NCBI GenBank assembly: GCA_041940525.1 | Contig: JBGTSB010000001.1 | Location: 62,001 to 126,000, forward strand | From: JAKAXS01 sp041940525 | GTDB lineage: Bacteria > Pseudomonadota > Alphaproteobacteria > Rhizobiales > Hyphomicrobiaceae | Direction of reading: 5' to 3' | Length of the DNA stretch: 64,000 bases | In this document: one piece after another, positions 1 to 8,552 of the stretch | Position numbering within the stretch: position 1 is the stretch's first letter | Layout of the letters: every line of letters begins with the position of its first letter | Program-made: the position numbers and the translations under genes | The notes under the pieces: generated by a model | Databases searched by the model: none | What the model saw: the letters and a program-made list of their open reading frames with translations, nothing else | What the model was told of the DNA's origin: nothing

Positions 1-1385
1 GTACTGCCGGCTTCCTTGAAGGCCATCAAGTGTGCGTCATCCGCGGACGCTTCCGTCTTCGCGACGACACCGAATTCAAGGGCCTCATCTTGCGCGTAGC
101 GCTTGCCGAGCCTGTATGCAATTTCTGCACGCGCCGTCTCGACGCCGAGATAGAATGCATGGCCGCAGTCGCCACGCGTGTCGATGTTCTCGTAAAGATC
201 AAACGGATCATCCGCTACGTGATGCCCATCGCGATTATAGATGTGCACGCCATCGTCCGACACTTCGATACGGTAATTCTTATCGCGGATCTCTGAAGCC
301 AAGGCCTCGATCTCCTGCGGCGTTGACGAAAATCCTTTGCGGTCCCGCAAAGCCATGAGCCCTTCACCAAACCCCTGAGGAAGCGCATCGACTTGCTTGG
401 CCGCAAAATACTCACGCCGCGCCCGGTCAAACTCCTTCACTGCTGTGCGGCAATGGGGGCTCACCTGAACGGCCAGCACCGCCGTGATATCTAGTTCCGA
501 GCACAACCCCATAAGAACCGCATTGATCCCGGTTGTGTCGGCATCCGTCAATTCCGTTAGATTTCCGATCCCCATCAGGATCGGCACATCCGGTCGACGC
601 TGCCGCAGATCCACGTACCGCACAACTGATGCAGCAAATCCATAATGGATGGGATCAAGAATAGGGTCGGCATAGAACGGCTTGCCTTTCTCGATCATCA
701 TGTCGATGGCACGATCCAAAGACGCGGCATCCGCGGCGCCGGCCGAAACAAGTACGGGAACGGCCGGCCCTTCATCCGCGATCGAAATCGTCTTCTCCGA
801 CAAACTCAGCAAAAAGTCCGCGCCGGCACGCGTGCCCCGAGACAACTCTTCGGCGTTGAAGGAATCGACGCTCACCTTCATACCCTGCCCCTGTAAAGCA
901 GCGATGGCGTCTTCCAAATGGGGAAACGGACTATCCGGCAAACAGCCAAGGTCAATCACGTCCGCGCCATCGGCACGCAGTTTCTGGGCACGCTCCACGA
1001 TCTGCTCGACCGTCAATGCCGTTGCATCCACGATCTCGGCGAAGATCGTCATGTTGTGCTTGGATAGATCAACGACGCGCTTGGTGCCGTGCCCGAGATA
1101 ATCCGGCAAGTCGGAAATCTCATCCGGTCCGCGCTCAAACCGTGTGCCGAAATGATCGGACAGCCGCTCCAAATCCCCACGGAAGCGGCCTGGCATGATG
1201 ACACGGTCAGCTTTGCCTGGCATCTTGAGCCGCCGTTCGACGATCTCCGTCGTCATCAGCGCCGCGACTTTGACGCCGATGTTGGCGACCACGGGTTCAA
1301 GCGACTCGCCAGCAACTTCATCGGCGATCCGCTTCACGCGAGGCTCCGCCAATGACCCCGTCACCAATACGATCCGTTCCGCCAT
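1..1385 (-). CDS. Dihydropteroate synthase-like protein (tetrahydromethanopterin-type), 3' end outside window
   Basis: The reading frame is open from an ATG at 1385 down to the left edge, so about 461 N-terminal residues are visible and the C-terminus is missing. The protein starts MAERIVLVTGSLAEPR and carries a pterin-binding TIM-barrel segment: the ADVIDLG stretch and the VDSFNAEEL strand match the DHPS pattern. The N-terminal extension of about 150 residues is typical of the archaeal/methylotroph DHPS-like family rather than folate FolP. In methylotrophs such genes lie in clusters for tetrahydromethanopterin, the C1 carrier used by Fae and Mch. The nearby Fae homologue on the same strand supports this role. 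The exact reaction is inferred from family and context. Confidence 0.8.
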   Translation of the reverse strand, partial: MAERIVLVTGSLAEPRVKRIADEVAGESLEPVVANIGVKVAALMTTEIVERRLKMPGKADRVIMPGRFRGDLERLSDHFGTRFERGPDEISDLPDYLGHGTKRVVDLSKHNMTIFAEIVDATALTVEQIVERAQKLRADGADVIDLGCLPDSPFPHLEDAIAALQGQGMKVSVDSFNAEELSRGTRAGADFLLSLSEKTISIADEGPAVPVLVSAGAADAASLDRAIDMMIEKGKPFYADPILDPIHYGFAASVVRYVDLRQRRPDVPILMGIGNLTELTDADTTGINAVLMGLCSELDITAVLAVQVSPHCRTAVKEFDRARREYFAAKQVDALPQGFGEGLMALRDRKGFSSTPQEIEALASEIRDKNYRIEVSDDGVHIYNRDGHHVADDPFDLYENIDTRGDCGHAFYLGVETARAEIAYRLGKRYAQDEALEFGVVAKTEASADDAHLMAFKEAGS

Positions 1386-1529
1386 TCACTCAGGTCCCAA
1401 GCACGGTCTGCCGGTCAGGCCGCAAATCCGCCGCCTCTTCACCGACATTGCTATAACGGTTGACCAGACAAAAGGATACGTTTGGCGCCCGGCTAGGGCC
1501 GCAATCGCCAACTCAATCGCTAAAGAAGG

Positions 1530-1835
1530 TTAGTGTGTCCAAGGGCGTAACCTGCCGAACTTGAAATTGTCGGCATAAGATTTTGCCACAGGCTTGCGTG
1601 GTTTGGGTTCTTGCACGCTGAAGGCCAGACCATTGCGCTCGGCATAAGCGATAGCGTCTTCCTTGCTATCGAACTCCAGCCGGACTTGCGCCTTCATATC
1701 GGTGGAACTTGTCCAACCCATGAGCGGGTCAATCTCACGCGCTTGCGCTGGCACGAACTCTAAAACCCACTCCTTCGTGCGGGCTGAACCAGATTGCATG
1801 GCCGTCTTAGCCGGCCGGAAAATGCGAGCTGCCAT
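1530..1835 (-). CDS. ETC complex I accessory subunit (NDUFS4-like)
   Basis: A 101-residue protein beginning MAARIFRPAKTAMQSG and ending KFGRLRPWTH. The start, the TKEWVLEF strand, the PLMGWTSSTDM segment and the SKEDAIAYAERNG helix are the usual layout of the 18-kDa accessory subunit of respiratory NADH dehydrogenase in alphaproteobacteria. It would sit on the matrix-equivalent (cytoplasmic) arm of complex I. An in-frame ATG at 1901 would add 22 residues that do not look like the family, so I chose the internal ATG at 1835. It lies between the Fae homologue and the DHPS-like gene; a strong hairpin separates it from the former. Confidence 0.85.
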   Translation of the reverse strand: MAARIFRPAKTAMQSGSARTKEWVLEFVPAQAREIDPLMGWTSSTDMKAQVRLEFDSKEDAIAYAERNGLAFSVQEPKPRKPVAKSYADNFKFGRLRPWTH

Positions 1836-1926
1836 TTCACAAGGATCCCGAGATTGAAAGACGAGCGGCAAATCAAACACCGCTGATAGAGACACGAACA
1901 ATCGCCACGTTCAAGCGCGAACATGA

Positions 1927-1955
1927 AGGAGGCGGCCACGACTGAGCCGCCTCCT
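1927..1955 (-). terminator. Hairpin terminator after the fae homologue
   Basis: A perfect 10-bp stem (AGGAGGCGGC pairing with GCCGCCTCCT) with a 9-nt loop lies 7 bp beyond the stop codon of the Fae homologue. No long T tract follows, so the termination strength is uncertain. Confidence 0.6.
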
Positions 1956-1962
1956 CCAATGA

Positions 1963-2511
1963 TTAGATTTCGCCCTTGAGGCCGCGCTCATAGTACTTGT
2001 GCACGATCTTGTCTTGGTTCTCCAACAACCAATCGATCGACGGCTCGAACGTCATGGCCTTAGTGATGGCCTGCGTGGTGGCTTTGCGGTGAATTTCGAA
2101 CAGCTGCTTATGGTCCACGTTCTCGACATCGATGATGGCGGGCGACAGCCAAACGGAAATAATGATGCCGAGGTCGTTTGCCTTCTCCTTGGGAATGACA
2201 CCAGAGCGCACCGAGTCCAACACACCCATGGCGGTCGCGTACTGCACGGTACCCATAAGGATGTTGGTGTACTTCTCGTTGTTGACGGTGACCTTGCTCA
2301 CGCAGATCGTGGGCGGACGCACCATGACATCCGTGTTCAGCAGCGCAAGCACGCGCGAGTGGCCAACAACCTGATCACCAACAAGCTTGGCAAACGCGGT
2401 TCCGAAAGGACCATCCATTTCACCGATCACAACTTCCGGCTCAGCAGCCGTGCCTGGCGGGCCACCAGCAACCAAAGATTCGCCAACCCGCATGATGATC
2501 CGATCGCTCAT
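1963..2511 (-). CDS. fae: Formaldehyde-activating enzyme (Fae) homologue lacking the usual active-site His
   Basis: A 182-residue Fae-family protein. Canonical Fae condenses formaldehyde with tetrahydromethanopterin to methylene-H4MPT in the cytoplasm. Family features are the N-terminal RVGESLV segment, the GPFGTAFA stretch, the KVTVNNEKYTNILMGTVQYA core and the DSVRSGVIPKEKANDL helix. In canonical Fae the N-terminal loop reads like EVAHIDLIIG with a catalytic His; here the aligned stretch is TAAEPEVVIG, with Glu in place of that His and a few extra residues before it. This suggests one of the Fae paralogues (Fae2/Fae3-like) rather than the main enzyme, with activity or role unknown. The TAA stop is followed by a strong hairpin. 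Confidence 0.85.
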   Translation of the reverse strand: MSDRIIMRVGESLVAGGPPGTAAEPEVVIGEMDGPFGTAFAKLVGDQVVGHSRVLALLNTDVMVRPPTICVSKVTVNNEKYTNILMGTVQYATAMGVLDSVRSGVIPKEKANDLGIIISVWLSPAIIDVENVDHKQLFEIHRKATTQAITKAMTFEPSIDWLLENQDKIVHKYYERGLKGEI

Positions 2512-2687
2512 TATCTTCTCCGTGACTGTGTGAGTGAGAAACAGCCGCGCCTTAGCTGACGGGCTGTTTGGGCGATCGGTAGCGCAATCCGGACAGATTT
2601 TACAGGCGCGGGCCGAAGTTTCTTAGTGGGAAAGAACATTCCGCCACGCCGTAGGAGGGCAGAAATGGCTAAGGTGCTGACGGAAGG

Positions 2688-4151
2688 CTAGAAATAGTTA
2701 TAGCCACGCTCGCCGTGCGACATGACATCCAGCCCTTCACGCTCATTGAATGGTGGGACGCGCAAGCCAATCGTCCAATCAATCAGCTTGTAGATAATCG
2801 CCGAACCGACCCCTGACCAAAGCAACGTGATGCCGACAGCCTTAGCTTGCGCCATCATCTGGGTCGCCATGTCGTAGGTGACGACAATCTCACCCGGCTT
2901 GCTCACGTAGTCCGCAACGCCCGCGCCACCCCAGTCGGGGTTCGCTAGGAGACCCGTGCCCAGCGCACCGACAATCCCAGCGATACAATGCACGCCGAAC
3001 ACGTCGAGGCTGTCGTCATAACCGAAGGCGGCCTTGATGCCCGTGCAGAACAGAAAACAGGCAAAGCTGGTGAAGAGGCCGAGCAACAGTGCGCCGGCAG
3101 GCGCGGCGAAACCGGACGCCGGTGTTACCGCGACAAGTCCGGCGACAGCGCCGGTCGTCGCACCAAGAATCGATGGCCGCCTGCCAGTCGCGCTCTCAAT
3201 AAGCATCCAGCCCAGAGCAGCCGCCGACGTCGCCGCAAAGGTATTCGCCAAGGCAAGCGCAGCCGTGCCGTTGGCTTCTAAGTTGGAGCCACAGTTGAAA
3301 CCAAACCAGCCAACCCACAAAAGGCACGCGCCCACTACACTCAGTGCCAGAGAATGCGGCGGCATGGGATCGCGCCCATAGCCAAAACGCGGACCGACGA
3401 TGATCGCGCCGATCAGTCCGGCAATGCCTGCGTTGACGTGCACAACCGTCCCGCCGGCAAAGTCAATCGCGCCCATCTGCCAGAGCCAACCTGCGTCCGC
3501 AAGCGCGGCATTGAGCGCGGCAGTGGCCGCCTCTTCCTGCCTTGGACCGGCTGCAGCCACAGCGGCAGCCGCATCACTCAAAACGTCCGGTCCGGGCCAA
3601 TACCAAACCATATGCGCAATAGGGCAATAAACAAACGTCAGCCAAAGCGCCATAAAGACGACGACCGCTGAGAACTTCATGCGTTCGGCAAACGAGCCCA
3701 CGATGAGAGCTGGCGTAATCGCGGCGAACGTCATCTGAAAGAAGATGTAGGCATACTCGGGGACGGTCACACCATGGGAGAAAGTCGCCGCCTCTGACTC
3801 CGGCGTGACCCCCATGAGGAAGATCTTTGAAAACCCGCCAAACCAGCGGCTGTGTTCGCCACCTGAGGTAAAGGCCAGACTGTAGCCGTACAAGATCCAC
3901 AGAACGCACATCAGGCACACGGTCATGAAGACCTGCATGAGAACTGACAACACGTTCTTCGCACGCACGAGGCCGGCATAAAACAGAGCAAGGCCCGGGA
4001 TCGTCATGAGCAAGACCATGACGGCTGAGAAAATGAGAAAGGCCGTGTCTCCTTTTTCAGGAGCCGCCCAAGCTGGCGCTGACATGGCGCACAACGTGGC
4101 CATCGCGCCGATGGTTGTGAACGCGCGCACCCTCAACCGCTCGACAGTCAT
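2688..4151 (-). CDS. amt: Ammonium transporter
   Basis: A 487-residue Amt/MEP/Rh-family inner-membrane ammonium channel. The N-terminus has a cleavable signal (about residues 1-29, ending APAWAA) and is followed by about 11 membrane helices. Seen motifs are IPGLALFYAGLVRAKNVLS in the first helix, DFAGGTVVHVNAG with the first pore His near residue 235, and DVFGVHCIAGIVGALGTG with the second pore His near residue 385. An Ala-rich extramembrane insertion of about 35 residues precedes the first His helix. No glnK lies next to it, although many amt genes are paired with one. No clear sigma-54 site was seen upstream. Confidence 0.95.
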   Translation of the reverse strand: MTVERLRVRAFTTIGAMATLCAMSAPAWAAPEKGDTAFLIFSAVMVLLMTIPGLALFYAGLVRAKNVLSVLMQVFMTVCLMCVLWILYGYSLAFTSGGEHSRWFGGFSKIFLMGVTPESEAATFSHGVTVPEYAYIFFQMTFAAITPALIVGSFAERMKFSAVVVFMALWLTFVYCPIAHMVWYWPGPDVLSDAAAAVAAAGPRQEEAATAALNAALADAGWLWQMGAIDFAGGTVVHVNAGIAGLIGAIIVGPRFGYGRDPMPPHSLALSVVGACLLWVGWFGFNCGSNLEANGTAALALANTFAATSAAALGWMLIESATGRRPSILGATTGAVAGLVAVTPASGFAAPAGALLLGLFTSFACFLFCTGIKAAFGYDDSLDVFGVHCIAGIVGALGTGLLANPDWGGAGVADYVSKPGEIVVTYDMATQMMAQAKAVGITLLWSGVGSAIIYKLIDWTIGLRVPPFNEREGLDVMSHGERGYNYF

Positions 4152-4339
4152 TCAAAACCTCATCCGGCAAACGATGTCCCCACACCAGCATGAGTCAGCG
4201 ATGTTTAGCCGAGAGATGCATCAATCGTGCCGCAAACCGAATTTTGAAAAACACTTATCATTTGTTGCGTCCCGCCGTGTCTTGACAGCCAAACCTGCCG
4301 TCGCAGTCATCAATCTGCCGCGCCATAAGGCAAACAAAT

Positions 4340-4373
4340 AAAAAGGCCTGCCACAATTTGCGGCAGACCTTTC
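4340..4373 (-). terminator. Rho-independent terminator after the PRC-barrel gene
   Basis: On the minus strand the stem AAAGGTCTGCC pairs with GGCAGGCCTTT (one mismatch) and is followed by a T-rich run. It lies about 20 bp past the stop codon of the PRC-barrel gene. Confidence 0.7.
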
Positions 4374-4392
4374 AGCGTCAGGGTGCGCTTAC

Positions 4393-4959
4393 TTACGAAG
4401 AATACTGGTAGGCCGGCATGGACTTCAGGCTTTCCTTCGTGCCCTCGACCTTGATCTTCAGTGAGTTGTTGTCGCCCTGTTCGGCGGTCAACGCGTTATA
4501 CGGCATAGCGATCATCTTCTCGCCGAGGCCAAGAAAACCGCCAACGCCGATCACGACGGCGGAAACCGAGCCGTTGGAGGAAATGATGAGATCTTCAACC
4601 TCACCGATGTTCTCGTCGGCGCTATTGTAGACCGTCGCACCGACCAGCTGGCTGCTGGGTAGGTCGCCGGGTGACTGGCTCAGCGTCGTTTCCATATCCG
4701 ACGGCTTAGCCTCATCTGTTACAGCGGCAGTTGACGGCTTTGCATCGTCAGGAGCGGCGGCTGTCGAGGGAGCTTCTGGTGACGTGATCGCCTCTGATGG
4801 CGGTGCCATCTTCTCGGCCGGTGCATTTGTCGTAGGCGCCGGGCTAGCCGCACCCGGCTCAGTTGCCGTGTCAGGCGAAGGCGTAGCGGTTTGGGCCAGA
4901 GCAGCGGAACTGCTCATCGCAAGCATCGCCACGACAGCGATCGACTTAATGGGGGTCAT
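4393..4959 (-). CDS. Secreted PRC-barrel domain protein
   Basis: A 188-residue exported protein. A signal peptide (MTPIKSIAVVAMLAMSSSAALAQ) leads into a low-complexity Pro/Ala/Thr-rich stretch of about 75 residues. A PRC-barrel domain follows: LVGATVYNSADENIGEVEDL, then a VSAVVIGVGGFLGLGEK strand. PRC-barrel proteins of this type are common in rhizobial envelopes and are often stress-induced; the molecular function is unknown. I chose the ATG at 4959 because AAGGA lies 9 nt before it and the signal peptide begins there. An upstream in-frame start at 5001 would add 14 charged residues. A possible EcfG-type promoter lies about 80 bp upstream. Confidence 0.85.
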   Translation of the reverse strand: MTPIKSIAVVAMLAMSSSAALAQTATPSPDTATEPGAASPAPTTNAPAEKMAPPSEAITSPEAPSTAAAPDDAKPSTAAVTDEAKPSDMETTLSQSPGDLPSSQLVGATVYNSADENIGEVEDLIISSNGSVSAVVIGVGGFLGLGEKMIAMPYNALTAEQGDNNSLKIKVEGTKESLKSMPAYQYSS

Positions 4960-5333
4960 GATCAAATTCCTTTTGCTTAGCTCATTTTGGCGCGGCGCCA
5001 TGGCGCCAAAGTCGCGCCATCGCTCGCACGCAGCAAAAACCGCCCATCATGACCAAAGTTCCCGGCGCGCCCCCAATCGCAAGAAAGTCCGCAATTTCAA
5101 GAATGGCGCCCGGCAAAGCCGGAAAGATTGCTCTCCGGATCGCATAGTTAAGTCGTGCACAGGACGCACAAGACCTGGCCCTTAAAAAAACTTTCTTAGG
5201 TTCAAAGCGTTATGTGTGCCAAATTGGGCAGACAAGGCACGGCTCGCCAGGGCAATCGTTGATACACGATCACAAAAACCCCAATTGAAAGCCTGGCTCT
5301 AAAAACCCGTCCCAAAAAGCATCGGCGTCACAC
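4960..5333. other. Intergenic region between divergent genes
   Basis: This 374-bp stretch separates the PRC-barrel gene (minus) from the sensor kinase (plus), so it should hold both promoters. The only site I can point to is the GGAAC/GGTT pair described separately. I see no convincing small ORF or RNA. Confidence 0.6.
5038..5062 (-). promoter_or_regulatory. Possible EcfG (general stress) promoter
   Basis: On the minus strand GGAAC is followed by a 16-nt spacer and GGTT. The alphaproteobacterial EcfG consensus is GGAAC, 16-17 nt, then cGTT. It lies about 80 bp upstream of the PRC-barrel gene start, a type of gene often in this regulon. One base of the -10 element departs from the consensus. 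Confidence 0.35.
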
Positions 5334-6407
5334 ATGGCCACGACACTTCAAGCACGCGCCAGCCGCCAGGCCTTGGCGGCACTGAAGCTCATACGCGATC
5401 AGTCACTTCGCCGTGTGCAGAAGTTGGCCGAAGGCGATGTCGTATCGTCAATGTTGCCGAACCAGCCACTGATCAGTCAGATCATCTTCGGCCTACTATG
5501 CACGGCCGCCGGTATCACACTGCGCCTCGCGATCGATAACATCTGGCAAGGTGCGGGACCGTTCGGCCTCATGGTTCCCGTCGTGCTCGTTGCCACCTTA
5601 TTTGGCCATTGGCAAGCGGGCCTCACCTGCTTGATCACGTCCTCGCTCTACGCGTGGTACGTGGTTCTGCCAATCCAATACTCGTTCGGTTTCGAGATCG
5701 CCTCAGATGGCCCGCGGGTCATCGTCAACATCTTGGCCGGATTCTTCGTCGTCCTCTTGGCCGAGCTTTTCCGCAGCACAATACGTCAAGCTTTGAGCGA
5801 CCGCGAACTGCTGCTGCGCGAACTTGAACACCGCGTGAAAAATAACTTCGCGTCGGTCGCAAGCATGCTGCGCTTACAGATGCGTCAGAACCCGAACGAC
5901 GACACCGTCAACGCCGTTCTCCAGTCCGCCGTAGGCCGCGTGGAAAGCTACGCGCTGGTCAATTCCTTCCTCTATCGCAACAGCCGCTACACTGGCTCGA
6001 TCCAAATGAATGCCTACCTGGCCGAACTCTGCCACAGCCTGGAGCAATCGATACCGGCCAACATGCCGGTCACCGTTGAACACGACTTCGAAGAGCTGAG
6101 CCTGCCGAGAGACCGCGCCATCGTGTTCGGACTGCTCTTGAACGAGATCATCACGAATGCCGTCAAGCATGCCTTCAAGGAAGGCCAGCGAGGGCGGGTG
6201 AAGGCAAACCTCAAGTTCACCGGCCCGCAACAGGCTGTTCTCGAGATTGCCGACGACGGCAAAGGCTTTAAGGAAACCAACAACGCCGTGTCCGTTGGCT
6301 TGAAACTGGTCAGCGCCCTAGCCACACAGGCCGACGCTGACCTTGCCATCGAAACCAATGCCTCGGGAACAAAGTTCGCCTTCGCCTTCTCTACAGCGGC
6401 AAACTAG
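5334..6407 (+). CDS. Membrane sensor histidine kinase, DUF4118 + HisKA_2
   Basis: A 357-residue kinase. Residues about 45-150 form a block of membrane helices of the KdpD-like (DUF4118) type with almost no periplasmic domain. The dimerisation/phosphoacceptor region follows with LLLRELEHRVKNNFASVASM, where His in ELEHRVKNN is the expected phosphorylation site. The ATP-binding domain shows an N box (LLNEIITNAVKHAF) and a G1 box (EIADDGKGF). HisKA_2 kinases often feed PhyR or orphan response regulators in alphaproteobacteria. No response regulator is adjacent, so the partner is unknown. Confidence 0.9.
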   Translation: MATTLQARASRQALAALKLIRDQSLRRVQKLAEGDVVSSMLPNQPLISQIIFGLLCTAAGITLRLAIDNIWQGAGPFGLMVPVVLVATLFGHWQAGLTCLITSSLYAWYVVLPIQYSFGFEIASDGPRVIVNILAGFFVVLLAELFRSTIRQALSDRELLLRELEHRVKNNFASVASMLRLQMRQNPNDDTVNAVLQSAVGRVESYALVNSFLYRNSRYTGSIQMNAYLAELCHSLEQSIPANMPVTVEHDFEELSLPRDRAIVFGLLLNEIITNAVKHAFKEGQRGRVKANLKFTGPQQAVLEIADDGKGFKETNNAVSVGLKLVSALATQADADLAIETNASGTKFAFAFSTAAN

Positions 6408-6425
6408 ATACCAACAACACCCAGC

Positions 6426-7373
6426 TCAATCACACGGCACTGGAATGGTGACGCCAGCTGACGGAATGAACTTGCGGCACTCTTGTGCCTCATCGTTAGC
6501 AGCGGCGGCCACCTCTCCCGTTTTCTTTGACGTCAGGGCCTTCAGCCGCATGCTCGCCTCTTGCTTGGCAAAAAGCTTCTCGACGTTGTTGCCATGCGAA
6601 CCGGCAGCCTGATCAAAGCGAGCCTTGGCCGCATCAATACGCCCGGAGGCTTCGAGAACGCGACCCAGCAAAATCAAGCCGTGCGTATAATGCTTGCGCA
6701 GCTCAACTGCCTTTTCCGCGTCTGCCTTCGCCTCAGTCAACTTGCCTTGACGTAAGCCAACAAGGCCACGCGCGTAGTAAGCATAAGCATTCTTCGGCTC
6801 ATCCTTGATCAAGCCGTCCATGCTCTCGCGCGCACTTTCATGCTGGCCCTTATCGGAAACGATCAACGCACGCATCACCGATACGTCACTGCTCAGTTTC
6901 TTATTGCTGTCCGCCTCACTCAACCCATGCAGAGCCCGGTCAAGCTCACCCAAACGGCGCAACATCACAGCCTGCTTCAGATAAGCCTTCGGCTTGTCCT
7001 TCTTGTATTTCACATAGTCTTCAAGGCTCCACACGGCCTTGTCTTTCTGGCCTAGATCGAAATAAACAATTGCCAGGCTGTAGTGGGTGTCCGCGTAGCC
7101 GCGATAGTAGCGAGATGCGGTTTTAAAATCGCGCAGGGCCTTCTTTAGGTCGCCCGCGTTGCGGTATGCCCAGCCACGATTGTAGTAGCCGATGTAGTGC
7201 TGCTTCTTCGGCAAGCGGCCACTTTTCAGAACGCGTGTACAGGCGTTGGCACTTTTGACACCGCTTGCGGCAGTGCAGCTCTTCAAGTCCGCACGAATAC
7301 CAGCCAAAGCAGGCCCAGATAACAGAGCCGCTGAAATCCCAGCGAGAATTCCAATCGTAAGAACACGTGTCAT
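6426..7373 (-). CDS. Secreted TPR-repeat protein
   Basis: A 315-residue periplasmic protein. The signal peptide (MTRVLTIGILAGISAALLSG) ends near residue 24. The rest is a chain of tetratricopeptide repeats; recognisable units are YYNRGWAYRNAGDLKKAL, THYSLAIVYFDLGQKDKA, AYYARGLVGLRQGKLTEA and LILLGRVLEASGRIDAAK. TPR arrays bind protein partners; nothing here names one. I chose the ATG at 7373 because a G-rich Shine-Dalgarno stretch and a clean signal peptide support it; longer in-frame starts add arginine-rich residues. It converges on the sensor kinase with 18 bp between stops. Confidence 0.85.
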   Translation of the reverse strand: MTRVLTIGILAGISAALLSGPALAGIRADLKSCTAASGVKSANACTRVLKSGRLPKKQHYIGYYNRGWAYRNAGDLKKALRDFKTASRYYRGYADTHYSLAIVYFDLGQKDKAVWSLEDYVKYKKDKPKAYLKQAVMLRRLGELDRALHGLSEADSNKKLSSDVSVMRALIVSDKGQHESARESMDGLIKDEPKNAYAYYARGLVGLRQGKLTEAKADAEKAVELRKHYTHGLILLGRVLEASGRIDAAKARFDQAAGSHGNNVEKLFAKQEASMRLKALTSKKTGEVAAAANDEAQECRKFIPSAGVTIPVPCD

Positions 7374-7586
7374 ATCACCCCCCATGAGGAGTAGGTTTCC
7401 GGTTAACCGAAAGAGACGGCACCTTAGACTGGGCCGCTGTTCCCAAGGGAACACTCTGCACGCTGCCGGCAAGGTAGGAATGGTCTAAACCTTACCGGTT
7501 GGCCAAATATGGCACGATTACTAGCCCGATTCTTCACCGGACCGGCCGGGGCCGCGCGTCAGCGTTAAGACGACGGTTACGATGCT

Positions 7587-8525
7587 CTAGGCAAAGATGG
7601 ACCTGGGCATATGAAAGGTCACGGTCCAATTCGGTGCATCAACGATCTGGCTAATCCGCAAGTCTCCAGCCACGCTGCACAGCATGTAGGCATCAACCGC
7701 AGCCAGACCCTGCTCCTTGGACAACAGATCAACCATGCCGCGAACGGCATCGCGCGAGGCCTGCATCAGATCCGGCCCGATGCCGCTTGTCATCCAGGCG
7801 CGTCCCTGCAGTAAGGCATCCGCTCGGGCCGGCAGTTCCGCACGGGGCATCGCCAAAGGGTTGTTCTTGATGAGATCAAGCGTGACGGTGACGACCATCG
7901 GACTTTCGATCGCCGTGCCGCAAACCTCGCCATCTCCCTGCGCAGCATGTGTATCACCGATGGAGAACAATGCGCCCTCCGTCTCGACCGGCAAATACAA
8001 AACGCTACCCGCAACGAGATCGCGGATATCCATGTTTCCGCCTACGCGGCGCGGCGGGATAATCGAATGAGGACCAGGCTGCCCCGGTGCAACGCCAAGA
8101 GTTCCCGAAAACGGTGCCAGTGGAATCTTGGCCGATGAGCCGAACAACAACGGCGTGTTGCCGTCAGGCTCATAATGCCAATGCTGTAACGTGGCCTCCG
8201 TGAAGTCATCCGCCAGAAGCCCAAAACCCGGGATTATCGCAGTCCATCCCCATCCCGACGGCGCATAATGTTCGAGCCGGACAACCAGCACATCGCCCGG
8301 CTGCGCCCCGTCGACAAACACCGGGCCATTGACTGGGTTTACCCGTCCACTGTCGTAGTTGGAAAATACGTCGGCAGTGCTGTCGGGATTGATTTGCCCG
8401 GCCGACGCGTCCGTCACATCACAAGTAATGGTTTCTCCCGGCGCAACGGTCAGAACCGGCTGGATCGTCTTGTCCCAGGCATAATGGCATTGATGGCGGT
8501 GAATGGTATGACCCAGCGCTGCCAC
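7587..8525 (-). CDS. Acetamidase/formamidase family protein
   Basis: A 312-residue member of the FmdA_AmdA family of amide hydrolases, cytoplasmic. It starts at GTG and shows the expected sequence near the N-terminus (APGETITCDVTDA, with NPVNGPVFVDGAQPGDVLVV) and the DTHAAQGDGEVCGTAIE segment that carries metal-binding residues. It ends VTFHMPRSIFA. It follows the OPT transporter gene by 27 bp on the same strand, so the pair probably forms an operon for uptake and hydrolysis of an amide or peptide-like compound. The substrate cannot be told from the sequence. Confidence 0.9.
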   Translation of the reverse strand: MAALGHTIHRHQCHYAWDKTIQPVLTVAPGETITCDVTDASAGQINPDSTADVFSNYDSGRVNPVNGPVFVDGAQPGDVLVVRLEHYAPSGWGWTAIIPGFGLLADDFTEATLQHWHYEPDGNTPLLFGSSAKIPLAPFSGTLGVAPGQPGPHSIIPPRRVGGNMDIRDLVAGSVLYLPVETEGALFSIGDTHAAQGDGEVCGTAIESPMVVTVTLDLIKNNPLAMPRAELPARADALLQGRAWMTSGIGPDLMQASRDAVRGMVDLLSKEQGLAAVDAYMLCSVAGDLRISQIVDAPNWTVTFHMPRSIFA

Positions 8526-8552
8526 GTGAGAGCTCTCCCAGCTTTTTAAGCC

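Noticed and set aside
1999..2559. 186-codon plus-strand frame antisense to the Fae homologue
   Set aside because: His/Arg-rich composition of an antisense shadow; no family match.
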